From Pseudomonas chlororaphis (lineage in GTDB: Bacteria > Pseudomonadota > Gammaproteobacteria > Pseudomonadales > Pseudomonadaceae): a stretch of 64,000 nucleotides of DNA. Shown piece by piece: positions 17,490 to 26,719 of this stretch. A program made the translations under genes and the position numbers. The notes under the pieces are model-generated. The model was not told the origin of the DNA, ran no database searches, and saw only the letters and a list, made by a program, of their open reading frames with translations. The stretch's first letter is position 1, and every line of letters starts with the position of its first letter. The stretch lies in assembly GCF_003731765.1 (NCBI RefSeq), contig NZ_MOAL01000004.1:2170001-2234000 (forward strand), given 5' to 3'.

Positions 17490-18401
17490 TCATTTTGGAT
17501 AGCTGAGTTTTTCAAAAAAACCGATGGCTTCTTCAACGAATGCCCGAAGATTAGCGGTCCTCTGCCGATCCGCTCTATAGACCAGGCTCAATGGCAGCGA
17601 GGGGCCCTCGTAGTCGCGTAGCACCGGCACTAGCAAGCCGCTTGCAATAGCATCTGCCAGGGTATCTTCATCACCAAGAACGATCCCGAAACTGTTCACT
17701 CCAGCCGTGATCAACGCCCGCATATCGTTAACCGATAAGCGACTCTTGAAACGTGCCTCATGGGGTTCGCCATCTTTCGAGAAGCGCCAACACTCTTCAG
17801 AAGTTCGATCTGAAAACATGTAGGAAACACAGTTGTGATGGGCTAAATCCTCAGGGGTTTCAGGTACGCCAAATTTCTCAATGTAGGTTGGTGATGCACA
17901 AGCCAACAACTGATATTTCTTTAGTTTTCGCCTGACCAATGAATCAGATTCAAGTCCAATACCGCCTACGCGTATAGCGGCTTCATAACCCTCGTTGGTC
18001 AGGTCAACGAAACGTTCTGTCAGTGTCAATGAGATTTCTATTTTGGGGTAGCGCTCAAGAAACAGCTGGATGAACGTCATAAAACTACCCGCCCCGAAAT
18101 TGATCGGGGCACTTATGCGTAATCGACCGCTCGGCTCATGTAGAGCCTCATTCGCCATCGACTCAGCCGCTTCCGTCTCAGCGAGGATGAGCCTGCATCT
18201 TTCCAGATAGCGCGTACCAAATTCCGTGACACTTTGGCGCCGCGTAGTTCGATTTAAAAGACGAACCCCCAGGCGACTTTCCAACGCTTGCACATGCTTC
18301 GCGACCATTTGCGGCGATATCGCAAGTTTCTCTCCTGCCGCTGCGTAGGACCCCGCATCCGCCGCCGCCACGAACGCCTCCATCGCTTTTAACCTATCCA
18401 C
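17490..18401 (-). CDS. LysR-type transcriptional regulator
   Basis: 303 residues: N-terminal winged helix-turn-helix (MDRLKAMEAFVAAADAGSYAAAGEKLAISPQMVAKHV) and a C-terminal effector domain (SGRLRISAPINFG..., later VLRDYEGPSLPLSLVY). It is divergent from the arginase-family gene with a 325-base gap, so that gene is its likely target by the usual LysR layout. Effector unknown. Confidence 0.9.
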   Translation of the reverse strand: MDRLKAMEAFVAAADAGSYAAAGEKLAISPQMVAKHVQALESRLGVRLLNRTTRRQSVTEFGTRYLERCRLILAETEAAESMANEALHEPSGRLRISAPINFGAGSFMTFIQLFLERYPKIEISLTLTERFVDLTNEGYEAAIRVGGIGLESDSLVRRKLKKYQLLACASPTYIEKFGVPETPEDLAHHNCVSYMFSDRTSEECWRFSKDGEPHEARFKSRLSVNDMRALITAGVNSFGIVLGDEDTLADAIASGLLVPVLRDYEGPSLPLSLVYRADRQRTANLRAFVEEAIGFFEKLSYPK

Positions 18402-18726
18402 ATTAACAACCTGGTTGAGCGAATGATGCTCACAATCCTATGTTTATCTCCCATTCTTGTGCAATTAAGATTTAAACGCGTGCTCTGACTGCCAGGTGAT
18501 CAGCGCCACCACGAATGAGCAAGCGTCTTGCGCCGTGTTGATGCCCCTCACCCAAGTGGCCGTCGCCGCCGGCTCCAGCAGCCTCATCGTCGACCGCCTC
18601 GGTCTTTCAAGCGTTTCCCGAATGGGAGGACATTTTTGAAGGGGTGTTTGTTTTTTAGCGACGACCCAGTGCCTGCACGTCATCCATCAACGCCAAATTT
18701 CACTAGAGAACAGAGAACTGAACCCC
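18402..18726. other. Divergent promoter region, LysR / arginase family
   Basis: 325 bases between divergent genes, expected to hold the LysR operator. No clear T-N11-A palindrome was picked out by eye, and no gene was recognised. Confidence 0.4.
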
Positions 18727-19632
18727 ATGAACGCAACAAAGGACCTCACACTAAGGTTGCTGTTCCCGCAATGGCAGGGCGGCAACAATCCCCCCTACTA
18801 CTTTGGCGCTCAACTCCTCTCCTGGCTTGCACCCAACCCATCCGGCCCGGTCGCCGAAGTTAAAGTCGAAGTGCCCACTAATGATCCACTGCCGCTGGAA
18901 GATGGCATCTTGGGGCGTAGCGCATTGCTCAAACAAATGCACAACGCCCGAACATTGATTGATCAATATGCACCGGACAGGATTGTTGTTTTGGGCGGTG
19001 ACTGCCTCGTGGATTTGGCGCCGTTCGCTTACTTGAATGAGCGATATGACGGAGACCTTGCGGTGCTTTGGGTGGACGCCCACCCCGATGTTTTGACGCC
19101 CAAGGACTTTTCAAACGCACACGCCATGGTCTTGGGCAATTTGCTCGGTGAAGGTGATGCGGACTTTGTGGGCGCCGTGAAGCGACCACTCAAGCCTCAA
19201 AATGTAATGTACGCCGGACTGCAGGAAACGATGCCCGTAGAAACAGCCCTGATCGAGCGACTGGGCCTAAGCAAAGCGAGTGCAGCGCAACTGTCGGTTA
19301 GCAGCGCACCCGTTCTGAAGTGGTTCAGATCAACCGGCGCAAAACATTTGGCGATCCACTTGGATCTCGATGTGCTTGACCCTGTTTTTTTCCGTTCGCT
19401 CTTGTTCGCCAATCCGCGAACACCTGAAGGCACCTATGACGGCGTTGCCCAAGGAAAAATGCCCATCAGCGATGTAGTGCGAGTGCTGTCAGACGTTGCG
19501 GCTATCGCCGATGTCGTTGGAATCGGCATTGCCGAACATCTGCCCTGGGATGCGTTGGCCCTGAAGAACATGCTGGCACATCTTCCGTTGATTGGCCCTG
19601 GGGCCAATAACCTTCAAAACCTGAGCCATTGA
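18727..19632 (+). CDS. Arginase/ureohydrolase family protein
   Basis: 301 residues. Metal-ligand motifs are DAHPD (117-121) and HLDLDVLDP. The first ligand motif, usually GGDH, reads GGDC with Cys at residue 93, so one manganese ligand differs. The family cleaves guanidino or amidino groups (arginine, agmatine, guanidinobutyrate, formiminoglutamate). The changed ligand may alter metal or activity. Divergent LysR gene upstream. Confidence 0.8.
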   Translation: MNATKDLTLRLLFPQWQGGNNPPYYFGAQLLSWLAPNPSGPVAEVKVEVPTNDPLPLEDGILGRSALLKQMHNARTLIDQYAPDRIVVLGGDCLVDLAPFAYLNERYDGDLAVLWVDAHPDVLTPKDFSNAHAMVLGNLLGEGDADFVGAVKRPLKPQNVMYAGLQETMPVETALIERLGLSKASAAQLSVSSAPVLKWFRSTGAKHLAIHLDLDVLDPVFFRSLLFANPRTPEGTYDGVAQGKMPISDVVRVLSDVAAIADVVGIGIAEHLPWDALALKNMLAHLPLIGPGANNLQNLSH

Positions 19633-19799
19633 AATGCTCTGGAGCCGCAAAAACAAACGTCATCAGCAATTGCTGTAACTCATGTCCGTGCAACTACAAA
19701 AAAATACAAAATCGATACATGTTGCCTACAGCGAAGCGTTGCCCTTGCCGATAGCATCACTTAAGTGAACGTCGCAAACGCCCTGAAATTGGAGCATCA

Positions 19800-20255
19800 A
19801 TGAAAATCGCCTCATCCGACAATACGCTCGCGATGCAACTGCGGGTTACGACCTCCTCGCCAGCCTCTGTGCCCGAAAGCTCCGCCAACGCCAGCACTCA
19901 AACCACGACCACCAAGGTCGAGATATCAAAAGAAGGCCATGAAAAATTAGAGAGTGAAAAGTACGCAGACATTGACAACGCGCCCTTGCCAGAAGACGTC
20001 AAAGAAGTCCTGAAAAACATTCGTAAGCTGCAGGAAAAAATTGCTCAAAAAAACCAGGAACTCATGGAATTGATGAGCGACAAGACGTTGTCCGAGGACG
20101 AGATCAAGCGGCAGCGAGAGGTTTTGACGACCGAGATAAGAAGCATGCAATCGGCGTTGGGAACGGCAACAAACGCTCTGAATAATGCAATGTCCACTCA
20201 CAACATGGACTCCAAAGGCCGAAGCTTGGCGAAGGGCCTGATAGGGATGAAATAA
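19800..20255 (+). CDS. Hypothetical protein with a long coiled coil
   Basis: 151 residues. A Ser/Thr-rich N-terminus (SSPASVPESSANASTQTTTT) is followed by a highly charged helical stretch (about 75-135) with heptad-like spacing, KEVLKNIRKLQEKIAQKNQELM, then a short Gly/Lys tail. No signal peptide. GGAG precedes the ATG. The make-up resembles small secreted or surface-appendage-associated proteins, but no family is recognised. Lower GC than the core. Confidence 0.65.
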   Translation: MKIASSDNTLAMQLRVTTSSPASVPESSANASTQTTTTKVEISKEGHEKLESEKYADIDNAPLPEDVKEVLKNIRKLQEKIAQKNQELMELMSDKTLSEDEIKRQREVLTTEIRSMQSALGTATNALNNAMSTHNMDSKGRSLAKGLIGMK

Positions 20256-20384
20256 GCAACACGACGGGTATGGCCGCACAACGTCTTCGTTTACCCAAAG
20301 GCTTTATTACTTTGCTCAGAACCATCCATTGACGGTATTAGCGGCCGGCCATCCAAGACCGCCTCCCGTACAGAAGAACTGAAT

Positions 20385-20417
20385 ACGACTACGTTCAGGA
20401 AACCTGAACGTAGTCGT
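20385..20417. repeat. Perfect 15-bp inverted repeat
   Basis: ACGACTACGTTCAGG, a three-base AAA loop, then its exact complement. No T run follows on either strand, so it is not a standard terminator. It sits between the coiled-coil gene and a decayed LysR gene and may be a small repeat element or a factor binding site. Confidence 0.7.
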
Positions 20418-20455
20418 CATGGTTTATGAGTGTCGAATTCTTTTCTATTGCATCG

Positions 20456-20945
20456 TTAGGACCTTCGAGCACATCTCAATAAAAGCTCGCAATTTCGGCT
20501 ATTTTTTGGCTGCTTTTGAAAATAAAGGAACAACCCATCATTGCCTGGAGAACAGTCCAGCAATGCCGGTTCAAGCGTCCCGTTCGCCAGTTCCCGCGAT
20601 GTGTGAAACGTTGAAGAGTAAATGAGTCCCCCCCCTTGAACAGCCAGGCTGCGCATCAACTCCCCATCGATTAACCGTGAGCGGGCCGTTGGGTTCGTTC
20701 AATGAACTCCCAGCGATAAATACTAGGATCGGCGGCAGCACCTTTAGGCCAAATGACAGGGGGGCGTTGACCCGCAAACGGCCGCTGGGCGCGCTAGCGC
20801 CGACTGGGGTAGCACGTTCCAGAGCGTCCTGCTCATCGAGCAGGTGTCAGCCATTCGCTGAAGTACGTCCGGCCAGCCTCCGACAGGCTCATGCGACGGG
20901 TGGTACGTAATAGCAGCAAGCTTTCCAAGCGGTCGCACAAAAAAG
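20456..20945 (-). pseudogene. LysR-family regulator relic
   Basis: Translating the minus strand gives recognisable LysR pieces in different frames: RLESLLLLRTTRRMSLSEAG followed by RTYFSEWLTPA and an in-frame stop; then, in another frame, DEQDALERATPVGASAPSGR and LRVNAPLSFGLKVLPP; then a C-terminal piece GGLIYSSTFHTSRELANGTL ending near 20456. The helix-turn-helix and about 100 central residues are missing. It is a truncated, frameshifted gene. Confidence 0.75.
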
Positions 20946-21196
20946 AAGTGGCCAGCTAAGCCTTTAGTAGTGATGCCTTAATGCAGGTCATTTCTGACGC
21001 CATTAGCCAGCCAGGGCAATATCTGTGGAACTTCTGACTAAAATCAATCGCAACGGCTATCGAAAGCATAAAAAGCACACCTTGTATTTCTCCAACGACT
21101 ACACTTATAAATTAAGCAACGTTAATTAGCTGTGTTATCTAAATATTATATCCCTAAAGCGGTACGCCTCCATTCAATCCTACTAACGGAACTTTC

Positions 21197-22129
21197 ATGA
21201 AGATTGAAATTCTTAAACAGGCAGTTATGGACTCGCGAGATGGCATCACCATCTCCGATAATCTCATTGACGACAATCCGCTGATTTTTGTAAATCCTGC
21301 TTTTGAACGCATGACCGGCTACTCGTTCGAGGAAACAACCAACATTAACTGCCGATACTTACAAAGAAACGATCAAGAGCAGCCTGAACTTGAAATTGTT
21401 CACAACGCCATTAAATCAGGTGAATACTGCCTCGTAACCTTGCGAAACTATCGCAAGGATGGAACGATGTTTTGGAATGAGCTAAGCATATCTCCAATTC
21501 ATAATGAAAACGGAGTTATAACCAATTTTTTAGGCATACAAAAAGATGTAACATCCCGCATGCTAATACAGCAGCAACTGCGCGATGAGCACCAGTCCCT
21601 CGAGCAAATGAAAGCGCACTTCGAACAATTATCTATAAAAGATGGGCTGACAGGCATTTACAATCGTCGTTTTTTCGATACACAGTTCGAAATCCAATGT
21701 AAAATTGCATGTCGCAACGGAGGCTCATTGACTCTCGCCATGATTGATGTTGATCACTTCAAGTCTTTCAATGATATTTATGGGCATCAAGCTGGCGACG
21801 AAGCATTAATACATGTCGCTGATAGCTTGAATACGTTTTTTCAGCGTGGTTCTGATTTTGCAGCCAGGTATGGCGGTGAGGAGTTTGTAATTCTTTCCAA
21901 CGGCATGACGAAAGATCAATCAGCTCGGCACGTCGAAACTCTATGCCAACTAGTGCGAGACTTGAAAATACCGCACTCCGCTTCCAGCACAGGATACTTA
22001 ACTATAAGCGTTGGTTTTTCAGTACATACATTTGGCCCACTGCACTCTTACAACTCGCTACTTGCCCGAGCCGACAAAGCGCTCTACATAGCTAAAGAAC
22101 GGGGTAGAAACCAATTTTTTAACCTTTAG
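21197..22129 (+). CDS. LOV-domain (blue-light) diguanylate cyclase
   Basis: 310 residues. Residues ~10-120 are a LOV-type PAS domain: flavin-adduct Cys C52 in NCRYLQ (R53, Q56), N84 in NYRKDG, N94 in WNEL and Q115 in GIQKDVT, the full set of photoactive LOV residues. A helical linker (~120-145) follows. The GGDEF domain has the active loop GGEEF (226-230) and an intact inhibitory RxxD site (217-220) exactly five residues before it. It should make c-di-GMP under light control. No membrane segment. The gene and its flank are clearly AT-richer than neighbours, suggesting transfer. Confidence 0.88.
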   Translation: MKIEILKQAVMDSRDGITISDNLIDDNPLIFVNPAFERMTGYSFEETTNINCRYLQRNDQEQPELEIVHNAIKSGEYCLVTLRNYRKDGTMFWNELSISPIHNENGVITNFLGIQKDVTSRMLIQQQLRDEHQSLEQMKAHFEQLSIKDGLTGIYNRRFFDTQFEIQCKIACRNGGSLTLAMIDVDHFKSFNDIYGHQAGDEALIHVADSLNTFFQRGSDFAARYGGEEFVILSNGMTKDQSARHVETLCQLVRDLKIPHSASSTGYLTISVGFSVHTFGPLHSYNSLLARADKALYIAKERGRNQFFNL

Positions 22130-22198
22130 GTCCTTTCAACATCATGCAGCGCCCTAAAGGGCATCAATCGGCCAACAACTGCCGCTCGGGAACGTCTC

Positions 22199-22920
22199 CT
22201 AGAGCAGAGACAGCTCGCCCATCGCGAAACCATCCGCCGCAGCCGGCATCAGCAAGTACAAGCTGCCAAAGAACAACAATTGTCGGGTGAGGTGCAGCCC
22301 TCCCGCCCCCCCATACGCTTCATCGCAACCGAAAAGGCCCCATAACCGGAGCCGGCCACGAAGGCGAGCGCAGCACCTTGCAGGGTAAAGCCCTGCTGCA
22401 GGTCGCCGCCGAAAATCACCGAGATCCCAGCGATAGCCAGGGCGGCACCAACGGTGGCGTTCGCGGTGATGGCATCCTTGAGGAAAATGCGCCCCAGAAT
22501 GATTGAGGAAATTGAGGCACTGGCCATCAGTACCACTACCACACCTGCCGCAGCGTAGTGTCGATAGGCGGACGTTTCGAAATGGAACAGCACAAAGATG
22601 CCAAGGAATGCGCAGATAGCCGCCTGTGTCCATTTCGTCGACGCCGCCGGGCGCTTGAGGAAAAACAATAAGATCGAGAGAAGCACACAACCAAGTACGG
22701 TCTTGATGACAGCGACACTGCTAGCGGTGAAACCATTACTCATGAGCACTTTGCTGAGGACACCGATTGTTGCGTTCAGTGCCGCAGCGGAGAGTGCAAA
22801 TATGACGCCTTTGCTGAAAGTAGATTGTATTGATGACGATCCCTGTCGCTGAATGGTCGTTCGATAGAATGCCGCCCTACATCGGCGGCGCAAAGTTTGA
22901 GGATACGAAGATCCCATCAA
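22199..22920 (-). pseudogene. DMT/EamA-family transporter, frameshifted and C-terminally truncated
   Basis: From TFSKGVIFALSAAALNATIG there are about seven membrane helices with the two-EamA-domain pattern up to GYGAFSVAMKRMG. The frame is then lost at a run of seven G (minus strand, near 22306-22312), and the protein continues in another frame as LHLTRQLLFFGSLYLLMPAA to a stop at 22199. Even when joined it lacks the last helices of a normal ~290-residue transporter. It is probably a decayed gene; the G run could also be a sequencing error. Confidence 0.7.
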
Positions 22921-22999
22921 CCCCAGTATTTATTGTGGCTTAAGCGCTGGATCGCCCAGTAGGATGCTATTTGCCTTCTTGTCACCGCCAAGGGAGAAG

Positions 23000-24079
23000 T
23001 CAGTGGACCTTGCTCTTGGTTATGTAATATGAGTTGACGAACATTGCCGTGTGCTGCAAAGACTGACGTATATCCGGTTTGGCTATTTCATGCCTGTTGG
23101 CAAATTGCTCGACCGCCGCGGTATCGAAACGAGTGGTCTGGATAAAGTCCAAAGCCTCAGGTTTTGTATTCAAAAACCGCGCGATGGGAGGAATGCTCAG
23201 TAGCCACTTCAGCAAACGGAGTGAAATGTGATGCTTGGGAGGCTTTAAGCCCAAAGGTTCTGCCACCTGTATCAGGAGTTCTCGCAAGTTGGGAGTTTGG
23301 TCATCAAGCGCCAGCAGTTCCTGGCCCACCATGGCAGGATCAAAAGCACAAACTGCCACCAGCTCAACCAGGTAGTCCACGGTGACCAGTGGCAGCCAGT
23401 GCTCGGCGGTACCGGGCACCGCAGTAAGCTTTCCCTGCACAAGGTTGCGTATCAACTCCACCAGCGGCTGACTTTCAACGATATGCCCGGTACGGCTGTG
23501 GCCACAAACCGTCGCGGGGTGAACAACAGTCATCTCCCCGCCCTTGGCGGACATAATCTCTAGAGTCGCAAAGTGCGCCTCCAGCTTGCTCCCCTCGTAA
23601 CCACCGACATGCCGGTAGACGGCAGGCCAATTCGTCCGCTCCGGATAACGAGGATCAATTCCGATGCGTTGCAGATGTTCATGATTTTTCAACATGTAGC
23701 CGCCGATCATCATTAACCGACTTTTTTGCTCAGCCGCCAGCAGCGCCACGCGCTTTGCCCCTTCTACGTTCACCGCACGAGACTGCTCCACTGACAGCCC
23801 CCAAGCGAAGTGCGCGCCCAGGTGGAATATAACGCTGGCGCGCCTTAGCACTTCTCGGTCAGTAAGATTCAGCCCGAGGTTGTCCCGCTCCAGATCACCA
23901 GCTAGGGCAAACACCCGGGTCGCGCACCCTCCCAAATTATCGATTTGCTCGCGCAACGCAGCTAGTCGCTCCGGGCGACGCATCAACACCCAAACGGTGT
24001 GACCTTTAGCACTCAGGTACGCCACCAAATGTTGACCGACGAAGCCAGTCCCGCCTGTGACAAAGCACTCCACGCTCAT
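23000..24079 (-). CDS. NAD(P)-dependent epimerase/dehydratase-like (extended SDR)
   Basis: 359 residues. N-terminal Rossmann motif VTGGTGFVGQHL, active-site YxxxK as YEGSK following VGG, and a C-terminal region (LLKWLLSIPPIARFLNTKPEAL) similar to fatty-acyl-CoA-reductase-like and thioester-reductase-like extended SDRs. Substrate unknown. It starts after AGGGAA. Divergent from the MerR gene, which probably controls it. Confidence 0.85.
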   Translation of the reverse strand: MSVECFVTGGTGFVGQHLVAYLSAKGHTVWVLMRRPERLAALREQIDNLGGCATRVFALAGDLERDNLGLNLTDREVLRRASVIFHLGAHFAWGLSVEQSRAVNVEGAKRVALLAAEQKSRLMMIGGYMLKNHEHLQRIGIDPRYPERTNWPAVYRHVGGYEGSKLEAHFATLEIMSAKGGEMTVVHPATVCGHSRTGHIVESQPLVELIRNLVQGKLTAVPGTAEHWLPLVTVDYLVELVAVCAFDPAMVGQELLALDDQTPNLRELLIQVAEPLGLKPPKHHISLRLLKWLLSIPPIARFLNTKPEALDFIQTTRFDTAAVEQFANRHEIAKPDIRQSLQHTAMFVNSYYITKSKVH

Positions 24080-24110
24080 TTCCCTGTTCCTTGTTGAAGG
24101 TGAGAAATAA

Positions 24111-24142
24111 AGCGTAAACTATCGACCTAACTCTATAGTCAA
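24111..24142 (-). promoter_or_regulatory. MerR-type promoter of the extended SDR gene
   Basis: Minus strand: -35 TTGACT, then 20 bases, then TACGCT as a possible -10. The overlong spacer contains the dyad ACTAT...ATAGT (24118-24122 and 24135-24139), as at promoters twisted open by MerR-family activators. The -10 is a moderate match. Confidence 0.6.
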
Positions 24143-24153
24143 GCGGTGTTTTT

Positions 24154-24543
24154 ATGAAAATCGGCGAACTCGAAGCCCGCAGCGGCGCCAGCCGCCATAC
24201 CCTGCGCTACTACGAGCAAATCGGCCTGATCTCACCGGTGCGGCAAACCAACAACTATCGCGTTTATACCGAGCAAACTCTGCAGGATCTGGACTTTATC
24301 CAGCGCGCGCAAAGCATGGGTTTTTCTCTGGGGGAAATAGGCGAGATTCTGGATGCGCAGCGTAACAAGCTGATCGATTGTGCTGACGGCGCGAAGCTTA
24401 TTGAAAAGAAGATGGCAGAAATCAAACAGAAAATCGCCAACCTCCAAAGCATTTATCGATACCTGGATGAAGAGCGTGCAACCCTCGAAGCCAGTGCTGC
24501 CAAGCAACTTGAGCTTCAGCAACTGAGCAACTCTTCCAACTGA
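24154..24543 (+). CDS. MerR-family transcriptional regulator
   Basis: 129 residues: winged helix MKIGELEARSGASRHTLRYYEQIGLI, then a long dimerisation helix ending KQLELQQLSNSSN. One Cys only (IDCADGAK), so it is not a classical metal sensor. It sits divergent from the extended SDR gene with a MerR-type promoter between. Effector unknown. Confidence 0.9.
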   Translation: MKIGELEARSGASRHTLRYYEQIGLISPVRQTNNYRVYTEQTLQDLDFIQRAQSMGFSLGEIGEILDAQRNKLIDCADGAKLIEKKMAEIKQKIANLQSIYRYLDEERATLEASAAKQLELQQLSNSSN

Positions 24544-25232
24544 ACTATCAGCATCGGGGAAACGGAAGCTGCGGCCCGCCTCCATTTTCAAACCCATCGC
24601 TTACGTATTTTCTAGAGCCTTGTAGCCAGCCCCTGGACGGTAAGCTGAATCGCCCCGGATTCTCTAGACACCTTGCAAGCTCAGTGGACTGCCCCCGACA
24701 CCGTAGACATCTCCAGCCTATGCTTGGACTGCCCCGGTTTTCGCAATGCGGCTTGGCCGCACTGAATTTTAACACTCCCTATCCAGAGCAGTTTGTTGAC
24801 TGGCGCCCATCTTAAAGCAGCGAGGAGCGCTGAGCCGAGGAAGGGGAATGGGCCGAAAATCGATTCCAAAACTGAAATGGCGACCTAGGCAGCATGCCGC
24901 TTGTAGCTGTGCGACTTGCCTTTGTTTTGGAATCGGTTACGGCGTAGGCACCGCGTAAATCGGGCGGTTGTACCACGGCCTGAAGAACCGTTGATCAATA
25001 CGAAGCGCACAGCGGCTTTCAAGGCGGTTGCAACGCTCCGCTGAGGTCAGCTAAGCCGGCACGGGACACGTGCGACTGACCGCTATCGCCCCATGACGCC
25101 CCTTCATGAGGCCAACAAACAGCCAGAAGCGGACGTCAAAAACAGTTAACCAGGTATGCTCCTTTAGCGCTCCAAGCAAGTTTCAGGCATGAAGAAAAGC
25201 TGTCGAAAGGCGGCTTGCTACCCTTAATTGGC
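24544..25232. other. Gene-free region with degenerate sequence
   Basis: About 690 bases without a supportable gene. It contains three diverged copies of a TGGACTGCCCC-type motif (listed separately) and, near 25060-25150, sequence like the degenerate AGCGGACGTCA-containing filler common between Pseudomonas genes. It may be the scar of lost mobile DNA. Confidence 0.45.
24646..24750. repeat. Three spaced copies resembling IS3-family terminal sequence
   Basis: Copies near 24646 (TGAATCGCCCCGG..TAGACAC), 24685 (TGGACTGCCCCCG..TAGACAT) and 24725 (TGGACTGCCCCGG), spaced about 40 bases. The TGNACTGCCCC...TAGACA look recalls ends of IS3-family elements. No transposase remains. Low certainty. Confidence 0.35.
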
Positions 25233-26087
25233 TCACGTTTCGTAAGCAATGGCGTAGCTGCTACCGGAGCGCTTGATATGAGCAAAGCCAAGCGAGCCCA
25301 AGTGCATGCCAGCAACCATCAAGTTGTCTGAACTAGCAACATCCAGCAATCTCGTTCGCGTGGCCGCCGATAGCAGCGGGTCTTGGTCGAAGGCAATCGT
25401 GACATCAGGGCGCCCAATCTGAATCTGAGGAAAGTGAACGATATCGCCCCACACCAGCAGGCTGCCCACCCCGGATTCGAAACAGTATCCGCAGTGCCCG
25501 ACGGTATGCCCAGGCAACGGCATCGCGCTGATGCCTGGCAATACGTCATTGCCGGTGAACGGGCGCAGATTTTTCCGGTACCGCTCGAACACCCTTCGTG
25601 CAAACAGAAAGTTTCCACGGGCGCGTTCACTGGCCTGGCCAAGATGGCCATCATCCTCCCAGAACATTAGCTCTCGCTCGTGCACAACCAACTCAGCATT
25701 GACGAATGCCATTTCTCCCACTGCGCTTAACAAGCCACCGATGTGGTCGGGGTGCGCGTGGGTCAGCAGAATCGTGTCTATTTCGCCGGGCTTCACGCCA
25801 GCCAATGCAAGATTGGCTGGTAACTCGCCGCCCCATTGCTTAAAGCCACCGGCCCCGGCGTCGATCAGAATCGTGCGGCCACGCCCACGTACCAGATAAC
25901 AGTTGATATGGATTGAGGCTGGGTTGCTGATCCCGGCGGCTAACTGAAGTCGGGCCGCCTCCATTGGCGTGATGTTGGCTAGAAAATCCAGGCTAGCACC
26001 CAAGTAGCCGTCGCTGATGGCGGTGATTGAATAATCGCCAATGTGCTGGCTGGGGAGTATCCCGCTATGTATGTCCAGGCTACTCAT
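25233..26087 (-). CDS. MBL-fold metallo-hydrolase
   Basis: 284 residues with the metal motif HAHPDH (in TILLTHAHPDHIGG) and further ligands PGHTVGH and the late Asp in LVWGDIVHF. The fold covers lactonases, glyoxalase II-like and quorum-quenching enzymes; no signal peptide is obvious. The start overlaps the stop of the upstream gene 26084-26596 by four bases, so the two are co-translated. LysR gene 26720 is divergent and is the likely regulator. Confidence 0.88.
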   Translation of the reverse strand: MSSLDIHSGILPSQHIGDYSITAISDGYLGASLDFLANITPMEAARLQLAAGISNPASIHINCYLVRGRGRTILIDAGAGGFKQWGGELPANLALAGVKPGEIDTILLTHAHPDHIGGLLSAVGEMAFVNAELVVHERELMFWEDDGHLGQASERARGNFLFARRVFERYRKNLRPFTGNDVLPGISAMPLPGHTVGHCGYCFESGVGSLLVWGDIVHFPQIQIGRPDVTIAFDQDPLLSAATRTRLLDVASSDNLMVAGMHLGSLGFAHIKRSGSSYAIAYET

Positions 26088-26596
26088 GACAGTAACTGCA
26101 CAGTCATTGCACGATATACATTCAGTCCCGGCAGATCGATGGCCCTGGCCTGAGCGTCATCCAGTTTGGCCAGCCAGCGGTGCGCTGGGGTGCTGTCCAA
26201 AGCAACGGCGTGTAGCGCTATAGCTGTAAGGCCTAACTCAATCAGTGGTTGAGGGCCTTGTTCACTGACCAACAGGAGTTCGTCCGCGCCCACGGCAACT
26301 GCCCGGTCCAGGCCAGCGTAGAGGTTGCGTCTCCAGTGAGTGATGTGCGGCTGCCAACGGGAAAAGTTGCCGCCCCCTTTTTCGCGGTACTCGTCGCTCT
26401 GCAATACGGCAAGCGTGTCGACTGAATGTAGGGCCAAGTAGGCCGGACAATCGCCCCTCAAAGCTTTGAATCGCTGCGAGGAGCCAAATCCGCTCACCGA
26501 GATCAACGCGGGCAGTTTTTCCTGGCTGTAAAACGCATTCCACTCGGCTTCGCTGGCGGGATCAGCGTAGTTGCATTCGACTGTGTAAATCATCAT
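26084..26596 (-). CDS. Conserved hypothetical (DUF4286-like)
   Basis: 170 residues starting MMIYTVECNYADPASEAEWN, a ferredoxin-like alpha/beta pattern in which FYSQEKLPALISVSGFGSSQ resembles the dimeric alpha-beta barrel DUF4286 group. The function is unknown. It is the first gene of a two-gene operon with the MBL hydrolase, suggesting a joint small-molecule degradation role. Confidence 0.65.
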   Translation of the reverse strand: MMIYTVECNYADPASEAEWNAFYSQEKLPALISVSGFGSSQRFKALRGDCPAYLALHSVDTLAVLQSDEYREKGGGNFSRWQPHITHWRRNLYAGLDRAVAVGADELLLVSEQGPQPLIELGLTAIALHAVALDSTPAHRWLAKLDDAQARAIDLPGLNVYRAMTVQLLS

Positions 26597-26719
26597 GGCA
26601 CTTCATTGATTGATGTTTCATCATGCTAGCGTCACACCAAGCAGCCATAAAACGACTTTTCGGCACCCATCAGTGACTAAACATCAAGGTTGTTGCTTTG
26701 ATTTGAACCAGGAAAGCCC

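Noticed and set aside
18465..18683. Minus-strand frame in the LysR/arginase gap
   Set aside because: No ribosome site and atypical composition in a promoter region.
20385..20417. Perfect hairpin as a terminator
   Set aside because: No T run on either strand.
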